Part shown: piece after piece, positions 58,681-64,000 of the stretch
Layout of the letters: each line of letters begins with the position of its first letter
How positions within the stretch are numbered: position 1 is the stretch's first letter
Assembly: GCA_900544715.1 (NCBI GenBank)
Contig: UQWL01000001.1
Coordinates: forward strand, 248,001 to 312,000
From: an uncultured Oscillospiraceae bacterium
Lineage (GTDB): Bacteria; Bacillota; Clostridia; Oscillospirales; Acutalibacteraceae
Direction of reading: 5' to 3'
DNA: 64,000 nt
Position numbers and translations under genes: made by a program
Notes under the pieces: generated by a model
Databases searched by the model: none
The model's input: the letters and a program-made list of their open reading frames with translations, nothing else
Told to the model about the DNA's origin: nothing

Positions 58681-58738
58681 GCGGGCAGCCGTATCTTTCA
58701 CAGAGCCGTCTGAATGACGTGAGAATATGCTTGAAAAG

Positions 58739-58780
58739 CTGCCGGCAGCTGCATGGGTGCAGGCTGCGGCAGTTTTTTTC
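58739..58780 (+). terminator. Terminator after the small hypothetical gene
   Basis: CTGCCGGCAGC (58739-58749) pairs with GCTGCGGCAG (58763-58772) with one bulge. TTTTTTT follows. Confidence 0.85.
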
Positions 58781-58885
58781 GGCGGTTGTGATACAGGCGC
58801 TTCATAAAACGATGCGGGCATGAAAGAATAACAGGAAGAGGATGAACCTATTAGCGAAAGGCTAATCAAGATTGGAGCGATCAAT

Positions 58886-60556
58886 ATGGAACGGGCATGG
58901 TGGAAGGAAGCGGCGGTCTATCAAATTTATCCCCGCAGCTTTCAGGATTCAAACGGCGACGGCATTGGGGATCTCAACGGGATTACCATGCGGCTCGATT
59001 ATCTAAAGGAGCTGGGTGTGGATGTGGTCTGGCTTTCGCCCGTCTATGAATCGCCGGATTGCGACAACGGCTATGATATCTCGGATTACCGGACGATCAT
59101 GAAAAAATTCGGCACCATGGAGGATTTTGATCGCCTTTTGGCAGAGGCACACCGGCGGGGGCTTAAAATCGTGATGGATTTGGTGGTCAACCACACCTCC
59201 GATGAACACCGATGGTTTATTGAGAGCCGCTCCTCGCGGGACAACCCGTACCGGGATTACTATATCTGGCGGCCCGGCAAGGGCGGCAAAGCGCCGAATA
59301 ACTGGGGCTCGATCTTCGGCGGCTCCGCGTGGGAATATGATGCGGGCACGGATCAGTACTACCTGCATCTCTTTGCCAAAGGGCAGCCGGATTTAAATTG
59401 GGAAAACCCGGCCCTCCGCCATGAAATATACGATATGATGGCCTGGTGGTGTGAAAAGGGGATCGACGGCTTCCGCATGGACGTCATCAGCATGATCTCC
59501 AAGGATCAGCGCTTCCCCAATGGCGCGAAGGGGGAAAATGCGCTCTATGGCGACGCTTTCCCCTATGTGATCAGCGGCCCGCGCGTGCATGAATTCCTCA
59601 AGGAAATGAACCAGAAGGTACTTTCGAAATATGACCTCATGACCGTGGGGGAGACGGCGGGCGTGACCATTGAGCAGGCCAAGCGCTACGCGGGCGAGGA
59701 AACGCACGAGCTGAATATGGTTTTCCAATTTGAGCATGTGGAGATCGGCGACGGCCCGCTCGGCAAATGGACGACGCAGCGCTACTCCATGCCGGAGCTG
59801 CGCGCGGTGATGAGCAAATGGCAAACCGCGCTGGAGGGCTGCGCATGGAATTCGCTCTTTTGGGGCAATCACGATCAGCCGCGCTGCGTTTCGCGCTTTG
59901 GCTGCGATCGGCCGGAGTACCGCGCCCTGTCCGCCAAAATGCTGGCGGCCTGCCTCTATTTTATGAAGGGCACGCCCTATATCTATCAGGGCGACGAATT
60001 GGGCATGACGAATAACGGCGGCTTCCGGCAGCTTTCAGATTACCGTGATCTGGAGAGCGTCAACTGGTTCCACGCCTATACGCGGGCCGGCCTTGCAACA
60101 CAGGAGGAGATGCTCGCCGCCCTGGGCGCGCGCAGCAGGGATCACGCGCGCACGCCGATGCAGTGGGATGATTCGCCAAACGCCGGTTTTACCACGGGCG
60201 AACCATGGATTATGGTGAACCCTAATTACAGGGAAATCAACGCCGCGCGGCAGGTAAACGACCCGGATTCCGTTTTCTGCTTTTTTCAGCGGCTGCTCCG
60301 CCTGCGCAAGCAGCACGATGTGTTCCTCTGCGGCGTATATGAACTGATGCTTCCGGATTCCGAGGCCGTATGGGCATACCGCCGCACGATGGGGGATCAG
60401 GAAGCGCAGGTTTACTGCAATTTTACCACACAGGGCGTTCCCTGCGATACGCCGCGCGAGGGCTTGGTGCTGTGCAACTATAACGCCGTGCAGGCGGGCG
60501 TGCTCCGCCCGTGCGAGTGCAGGGTGTATCTGAAAAATAACCGATCTTTCTCCTGA
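58886..60556 (+). CDS. Alpha-glucosidase/oligo-1,6-glucosidase, GH13 (subfamily 31-like)
   Basis: A 556-residue cytoplasmic enzyme with the GH13 conserved regions: YQIYPRSFQDSNGDGIGDLNGI, DLVVNHTSDEH (region I), DGFRMDVISM with the nucleophile Asp near residue 198 (region II), TVGETAG with the acid/base Glu near 256 (region III) and WGNHDQPR near 329 (region IV). The QPDLNWENP motif is typical of oligo-1,6-glucosidase and related exo-acting enzymes. It cleaves alpha-1,6 or alpha-1,4 glucose ends of short malto-oligosaccharides. TTGGAG precedes the ATG. No transporter is adjacent. Confidence 0.94.
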   Translation: MERAWWKEAAVYQIYPRSFQDSNGDGIGDLNGITMRLDYLKELGVDVVWLSPVYESPDCDNGYDISDYRTIMKKFGTMEDFDRLLAEAHRRGLKIVMDLVVNHTSDEHRWFIESRSSRDNPYRDYYIWRPGKGGKAPNNWGSIFGGSAWEYDAGTDQYYLHLFAKGQPDLNWENPALRHEIYDMMAWWCEKGIDGFRMDVISMISKDQRFPNGAKGENALYGDAFPYVISGPRVHEFLKEMNQKVLSKYDLMTVGETAGVTIEQAKRYAGEETHELNMVFQFEHVEIGDGPLGKWTTQRYSMPELRAVMSKWQTALEGCAWNSLFWGNHDQPRCVSRFGCDRPEYRALSAKMLAACLYFMKGTPYIYQGDELGMTNNGGFRQLSDYRDLESVNWFHAYTRAGLATQEEMLAALGARSRDHARTPMQWDDSPNAGFTTGEPWIMVNPNYREINAARQVNDPDSVFCFFQRLLRLRKQHDVFLCGVYELMLPDSEAVWAYRRTMGDQEAQVYCNFTTQGVPCDTPREGLVLCNYNAVQAGVLRPCECRVYLKNNRSFS

Positions 60557-60650
60557 TGCTTTGCCTCTACGGCCCTATTAACGCGTGGACATCATGAATA
60601 TAACAATGCGAATCATACAGGCTGTTGGGCCCAATCACATAGAAAACAGA

Positions 60651-60683
60651 AGGGCGCGGCATGTAACTTCCATGCCGCGCCCT
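60651..60683. terminator. Terminator between convergent GH13 and aroF genes
   Basis: AGGGCGCGGCATG (60651-60663) pairs with CATGCCGCGCCCT (60671-60683). TTATCGTT follows on the plus strand and TCTGTTTTCT on the minus strand. Confidence 0.8.
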
Positions 60684-60727
60684 TTATCGTTGCCGGGGAA
60701 GAATTCCTGTGAGCTCTGTATCGTTCC

Positions 60728-61741
60728 TTACGCCGTTTCCTTCCCTTCAAATGAGGCCCGCCGTTTCACATCCTGCATCAGCTCGTCAAACTGCGCGGGT
60801 GTTAAAGATTGCGCGCCGTCGCACAGCGCGTTTTTGGGATCGTTGTGCACTTCAATCATCAGCCCGTCCGCACCGGCGGCGATGGCGGCCTTGGCAAGGG
60901 GCTTCACCATCCAGGCGATGCCCGCCGCATGGCTCGGGTCGATGATGACCGGCAGATGGGATTGCTGCTTGAGCAGCGGAATGGCGGAAATATCGAGCGT
61001 GTTGCGCACCATGGTTTCAAACGTGCGAATGCCGCGCTCGCAGAGAATCACATTTTCATTGCCGCCTGCCATGATGTATTCCGCGCTCATCAAAAATTCC
61101 TCGATTGTATTGGCGAGGCCGCGCTTGAGCAGGATTGGCTTGCGCAGCTGGCCGAGCGCTTTCAGCAGGCGAAAATTCTGCATGTTGCGTGCGCCGACCT
61201 GGATGATATCCACATCAGCGAAATCATCAATCTGATCCTGCCCCATGATCTCCGTCACAATTGGGAGCCCTGTCAGCTTTTTTGCCTCCAGCAGCAGCTT
61301 CAGCCCGTCCATCTCCAAGCCCTGAAAGGAGTAGGGGGAGGTGCGCGGTTTAAACGCGCCGCCGCGCAGGAGTGTTGCGCCGCTCTTTTTCACCGCCTGC
61401 GCGATGGTGCAGAGCTGCTCCTCGCTTTCAATCGAGCACGGCCCGGCGATTACCTGAAAAAAACCTTCGCCGATTTTTACGCCGCCTGTCTGCACGATGG
61501 TATCCATCGGGTGAAACCGGCGGTTCGCCTTTTTATAGGGCTCGGAAATCCGCTTGACGTCTTCCACGATTTCGTTCGCCTTGAGCGCGTCGATATCCAC
61601 GCGTGTAGTGTCGCCCACAAGGCCGACGACGGTCGTCTCCTGGCCTTCGCTGTAGTTGGTTTTGAGCCCGAGCGACTCCACGGCTTTGAGCAGGGCAGTG
61701 ACCTGCTGTTTTTCTGCGTTCGGTTTAAGAATGACAACCAT
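60728..61741 (-). CDS. aroF: 3-deoxy-7-phosphoheptulonate (DAHP) synthase, type I-beta
   Basis: A 337-residue enzyme. Residues 1-65 form a ferredoxin-like regulatory domain (VVILKPNAEKQQVTALLKAVESLGL); the TIM barrel contains AGPCSIES, RGGAFKPRTSPYSFQG, QVGARNMQNF, LKRGLANTIEEF, ERGIRTFE, and DPSHAAG, covering the phosphoenolpyruvate, erythrose-4-phosphate and metal sites. It catalyses the first step of aromatic amino-acid synthesis; shikimate kinase at 33080 is in the same pathway. The N-terminal domain suggests feedback control by Tyr or a related end product. A strong promoter is visible upstream. Confidence 0.96.
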   Translation of the reverse strand: MVVILKPNAEKQQVTALLKAVESLGLKTNYSEGQETTVVGLVGDTTRVDIDALKANEIVEDVKRISEPYKKANRRFHPMDTIVQTGGVKIGEGFFQVIAGPCSIESEEQLCTIAQAVKKSGATLLRGGAFKPRTSPYSFQGLEMDGLKLLLEAKKLTGLPIVTEIMGQDQIDDFADVDIIQVGARNMQNFRLLKALGQLRKPILLKRGLANTIEEFLMSAEYIMAGGNENVILCERGIRTFETMVRNTLDISAIPLLKQQSHLPVIIDPSHAAGIAWMVKPLAKAAIAAGADGLMIEVHNDPKNALCDGAQSLTPAQFDELMQDVKRRASFEGKETA

Positions 61742-61782
61742 CTATACTCAGATCCTTTCGATTTAGCGATTTTATGTGTGAA

Positions 61783-61811
61783 AGTATACGCCAATTCCGA
61801 CCGGTTGTCAA
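61783..61811 (-). promoter_or_regulatory. Promoter of aroF
   Basis: On the minus strand TTGACA (61811-61806), 17 bases, TATACT (61788-61783), about 40 bases before the start. No leader peptide or T-box fits in the short gap. Confidence 0.8.
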
Positions 61812-61861
61812 GGCGTTTGAACGAAAAACACCTCTGCTGCCAAGGGTGGGTAGGGGAGAAA

Positions 61862-62104
61862 CTAGCTGAACAAAGTCATTTGTCCGTCGTAATCAATATA
61901 GGGGCAACAACATTTGCACCTATCGATCGGACAATATTCGGGATAGAAGGTTTTGGCGCATTCCAAAGCTGTTTTACCGTTTGAATAATCACCGAGATAT
62001 TTTCGATTTTTTTCAGCAGGAAGCCAGTAACAACTCTCCCGATGCACTTTATGCGTATGGGAAGGATTATGTGGTTCCTCACATATGTTTAAATAATAAT
62101 TCAT
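61862..62104 (-). CDS. Small Cys/His-rich protein of unknown function
   Basis: An 80-residue protein with HTHKVHRESCYWLP, NRKYLGDYSNGKTALECAK, and DRCKCCCPY. The His-x5-Cys...Cys cluster pattern is that of a small family found in scattered bacteria (N-terminal H..C.W/Y.P, central LG.Y, C-terminal C..CC); it probably binds a metal. No function is known to me. GGAGCTCAGCAT precedes the ATG. The gene is A+T-richer than aroF and borders a long non-coding region, which hints at foreign origin. Confidence 0.7.
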   Translation of the reverse strand: MNYYLNICEEPHNPSHTHKVHRESCYWLPAEKNRKYLGDYSNGKTALECAKTFYPEYCPIDRCKCCCPYIDYDGQMTLFS

Positions 62105-62212
62105 ATGCTGAGCTCCTTAAATAATATTTTTATTTATGTAGACAACAAACTTAAAAATGCCAACTTTTAATTTATATCTACTTCTCCTTTCGAGGCAGAT
62201 TACCGAAAACAA

Positions 62213-62241
62213 TTGACATATGTCCAATAAAAGGATAAAAT
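62213..62241 (+). promoter_or_regulatory. Promoter of the putative small RNA
   Basis: TTGACA (62213-62218), 17 bases, TAAAAT (62236-62241). No gene begins downstream before a terminator 45 bases later. Confidence 0.7.
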
Positions 62242-62247
62242 CAAAAA

Positions 62248-62331
62248 GAGATCATCCTTCGTAGCAGATGGATTCTCGGCGGATCAATCTAAATGAGGTG
62301 TCTCATCACCTCATTTAGATTCCATTTTTTG
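62248..62331 (+). ncRNA. Putative small RNA of about 85 nt
   Basis: The predicted transcript starts about seven bases after the TAAAAT and ends in a perfect 15-bp terminator stem (AATCTAAATGAGGTG, 62286-62300, with 62307-62321, 6-base loop) and CCATTTTTT. The 5' part (about 62248-62285) is unstructured or weakly paired and contains no start codon with a ribosome site, so it could base-pair with targets. The coupling of a good promoter to a terminator with no gene between them is the evidence. I recognise no known RNA family. Confidence 0.6.
62286..62331 (+). terminator. Terminator of the putative small RNA
   Basis: A perfect 15-bp stem, 6-base loop, then CCATTTTTT. See the small RNA entry. 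Confidence 0.85.
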
Positions 62332-62632
62332 TTTGTTGTAATTTTACTTCGGTGAATAAGATTTATAATGTTTATGACGAAATGTTTTATATACCATTTT
62401 GTCACTTTTTTCGAATCAAAACTTATAGAATTTATATCTATTCTATCCTCTTATTCCCAATTTGTCAACAGTTTCTGCATTAAAATTCCCAATTTGTCCA
62501 TAAATCTGTTTTTTACAATTTGTTCAACACTTTGGATGAATTAATTGTATAATAAATTGGTCAAACTGGTTCAATCAGTTTGTGGGTTGAAATGGTGAAT
62601 AAGTTTATGGAAGGTTCTATGTTCGAAATGAA
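62332..62632. other. A+T-rich gap with direct repeats, no gene
   Basis: No coding frame is convincing. ATTCCCAATTTGTC occurs perfectly at 62453-62466 and 62485-62498, 32 bases apart, and the related CAATTTGTTCAACA lies at 62516-62529. A TATAAT box stands at 62548-62553 without a good -35. The repeats look like binding sites, or remnants of a mobile region. Confidence 0.5.
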
Positions 62633-62672
62633 ACAAATCGGGCGGTGAGACTAGTCTCACCGCCCGATTTGT
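62633..62672. repeat. 40-bp perfect palindrome
   Basis: ACAAATCGGGCGGTGAGACT (62633-62652) is followed immediately by its exact reverse complement. It lies downstream of rpmB and could fold into a long hairpin in either transcript. Confidence 0.9.
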
Positions 62673-62687
62673 GTTCCCCAAAATAAA

Positions 62688-62710
62688 AAGGAAGGCCAGC
62701 AGCCTTCCTT
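62688..62710 (-). terminator. Terminator after rpmB
   Basis: AAGGAAGGC (62688-62696) pairs with GCCTTCCTT (62702-62710). On the minus strand TTTTTATTTT follows. Confidence 0.8.
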
Positions 62711-62749
62711 CTTTTGCCCAGAACGGGCCTTTTTTGCTTGTCAATGGAA

Positions 62750-62938
62750 TCAGACCGCGCGCGTCACCTTGCCGGAACGCAGGCAGCGCGTGCAAGCATA
62801 CACCCTGCGGGGAGAGCCGTTCACGATTGCCTTCACACGCTTGATGTTGGGCTTCCAAGTCCTGTTAGAGCGCCTGTGGGAGTGGGAAACCTGAATACCA
62901 AAAGACACATCTTTTCCGCAAAATTCACATTTCGCCAT
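62750..62938 (-). CDS. rpmB: 50S ribosomal protein L28
   Basis: A 62-residue protein with CEFCGKDVSFGIQVSHSHRRSNRTWKPNIKRV and a C-terminal ACTRCLRSGKVTRAV: the zinc-binding (C-x2-C...C-x2-C) form of L28. It is a structural protein of the large subunit. The ATG at 62938 follows GGAGGTG by six bases; an upstream GTG overlaps that site. It is monocistronic, as is usual in Firmicutes. Confidence 0.97.
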   Translation of the reverse strand: MAKCEFCGKDVSFGIQVSHSHRRSNRTWKPNIKRVKAIVNGSPRRVYACTRCLRSGKVTRAV

Positions 62939-63050
62939 GTGTCGCACCTCCTTTTTACTAGACAGATACAGAATAACAGAACTATCTTAGCAGGTATTCG
63001 AAAGAAATGCAAGCAGTTTTTGACTTTTTTTGCTTCTATACGGTTTTTAG

Positions 63051-63239
63051 GATGCGGTTAAAGGGATCAATGCCGTATACCGGGGAAAGTATACTAAATA
63101 TATAGGGCTTTGTGAAGATGGGCTGCTGCTTCTAAACGCGGCGTTTATTGATGCTCTGGCAGAGAGGCATGGGATGGCAGGAAAGATGTGGCCGGCCACG
63201 GAAAGAAATCGAAAAAACAACAGATTTAACCCCGAATAA
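63051..63239 (+). pseudogene. Possible gene remnant before the V-ATPase operon
   Basis: An open frame of 62 codons follows a stop at 63048 and lacks an early start codon or ribosome site. It reads INAVYRGKYTKYIGLC, EDGLLLLNAAFIDALAERHG, then a basic tail (ERNRKNNRFNPE). The composition looks protein-like and it ends cleanly with TAA. I infer a truncated 3' end of a lost gene. I do not recognise the family. Confidence 0.4.
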
Positions 63240-63266
63240 AAATCCTTTGTTATAGCTTTTGCACTA

Positions 63267-63294
63267 TTGTATTTTCAAATCAGAGTGCTATAAT
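63267..63294 (+). promoter_or_regulatory. Promoter of the V-type ATPase operon
   Basis: TTGTAT (63267-63272), 16 bases, TATAAT (63289-63294). The leader holds a GGCGCC-G-GGCGCC stem-prone stretch near 63315-63327. Confidence 0.6.
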
Positions 63295-63374
63295 AAAGAC
63301 CATCAAAGGGAACGGCGCCGGGCGCCGGGCCCTTTCTAACTGTCAAAATAGCGTTGCCGGAAGGGGTGACCGAT

Positions 63375-63686
63375 TTGGATAAGATGGTAGAAACCATTAT
63401 CGAAATGGATAAGCAAGCACGCAAGCGCACAGAGGAGGCGGAGGCCTACCAGCGCAAAGCGCAGGAAGAGCTGGAGAGCAAGGAGAAGCAGCTCCTTGCG
63501 GAGCGCTTGGAGCAGGCAAAGGCCGAGGTCGGCGAGCTTGCCCGCAGCGAAGAGCAGGCGGCGGAAAAAAAGCTGGAAGAGGCGAAAACTGCCAATGACG
63601 CCGCCGTTCGTCGGATGGAAGCGTTATATCAAGAGAAAGGCGCACAGTGGGTGCAGGAGCTCGTACGCCGTGCGCTGGAAGCATAA
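63375..63686 (+). CDS. V-type ATPase coiled-coil stalk subunit (G/H-like)
   Basis: A 103-residue, almost wholly helical protein: a heptad-rich charged coil (RTEEAEAYQRKAQEELESKEKQLLAERLEQAKAEVGELARSEE) with a C-terminal WVQELVRRALEA. This fits the G/H (peripheral stalk) subunit that opens many V/A-type ATPase operons. TTG at 63375 is taken as start because GAAGGGGTG ends six bases upstream; an in-frame TTG at 63354 would precede the site. The next gene is subunit C, which supports the assignment. Confidence 0.8.
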   Translation: MDKMVETIIEMDKQARKRTEEAEAYQRKAQEELESKEKQLLAERLEQAKAEVGELARSEEQAAEKKLEEAKTANDAAVRRMEALYQEKGAQWVQELVRRALEA

Positions 63687-63851
63687 CACAAAGCGAACAG
63701 TCCGCCCAGCGGGCTGTATTTTGTTAGGGTGAGGGGCGGCAGCGTTTCCTGACCCAACCCGGCGGATGCACGGCGTTTCCGCTTCCCTGGCCGCGCGGGG
63801 CCATCATCAAGCGAACACAGATTATGCGCGGAGAAAGGGTGAACCGATTCT

Positions 63852-64000
63852 ATGCTCACAACGGTATCCTCCAATGCGATTCTGGCGAAATCGCGCGCCA
63901 TGTATGGCAGGCGGCTAACAGAGCGCAATTATACGGAGCTGCTCAACTGCCACAGTGTCAACGAAGTGGCCAATTATCTGAAAAACCGGACAGCCTATGC
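63852..64000 (+). CDS. ntpC: V-type ATPase subunit C, N-terminal fragment
   Basis: The first 49 codons run off the right edge. AILAKSRAMYGRRLTERNY, then ELLNCHSVNEVANYLKN is the N-terminus of the AC39/NtpC family, the socket that links the central stalk to the membrane rotor of the V/A-type ATPase. GGAGAAAGGGTG lies upstream of the ATG. About 165 bases separate it from the coiled-coil subunit, with a C-rich hairpin-prone spacer and no recognisable gene between them. Confidence 0.85.
   Translation, partial: MLTTVSSNAILAKSRAMYGRRLTERNYTELLNCHSVNEVANYLKNRTAY

Noticed and set aside
1..64000. CRISPR arrays, rRNA operon, transposases, integrase or attachment sites
   Set aside because: I looked for regularly spaced repeats, rRNA-like conserved stretches and DDE or recombinase motifs and found none.

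Overview
The window looks like a piece of chromosome from a mid-to-high-G+C member of the Clostridia, probably a gut anaerobe near the Oscillospirales (ruminococcal lineages). This is inferred from gene content. Envelope and division genes are of Gram-positive type (SepF, DivIVA, LytR-CpsA-Psr). Other pointers are a T-box leader, an IreB/UPF0297 gene, a DUF1836 regulator, a split transketolase, a V-type ATPase operon, and TTG starts placed behind strong Shine-Dalgarno sites. I saw no rRNA, CRISPR array, transposase or complete prophage.

Layout. 1-2436: (p)ppGpp synthetase (cut by the edge) and recJ on the minus strand. 2437-3835: a small toxin island with a MuF-like/barnase fusion, its barstar, and a decayed second barstar. 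4006-9307: a TVP38-type membrane protein, an aspartate aminotransferase, two tandem paralogous lipoproteins and an LCP protein. 9381-15109: pyrB with an unusual zinc-knuckle tail, a flavodoxin-type reductase, thioredoxin, and an AraC regulator followed by three loosely characterised genes. 15210-30879: a long co-directional housekeeping run (miaB, ylbF-like, mutS, guaB, mutL, miaA, HlyD-like, PLP-homeostasis gene, sepF, divIVA, lspA, rluD, HAD phosphatase) joining mismatch repair, tRNA A37 modification and cell division. 31004-34799: split transketolase, shikimate kinase and a geranylgeranyl-reductase-like flavoprotein. 34806-37606: thpR and a two-component system on the minus strand.

37757-43434 is the most accessory-looking part and is visibly A+T-rich. 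An ECF sigma factor, a small one-TM protein (anti-sigma candidate) and a four-TM protein point left. A secreted Rhs/YD-repeat protein of about 1,200 residues points right. Its C-terminus resembles zinc phospholipase C/P1-nuclease-type enzymes, and a second four-TM protein, paralogous to the first, follows it. I read this as a possible sigma-controlled Rhs toxin with membrane-protein immunity; this is inference.

43469-52639: a Trp-type T-box leader driving a stand-alone TrpB2, a broken ATC-hydrolase gene, a GPH-type transporter with an M20 peptidase, and an AraC regulator overlapping a GH116 glycosidase. 52818-60683: an unknown clostridial protein and IreB (minus), DUF1836 regulator, NfeD and SPFH proteins, tRNA-Ser(CGA), a C69/secernin hydrolase and a GH13 glucosidase. 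60728-64000: DAHP synthase, a Cys/His-rich small protein, a likely small RNA with its own promoter and terminator, an A+T-rich gap with direct repeats and a 40-bp perfect palindrome, rpmB, and the start of a V-type ATPase operon.
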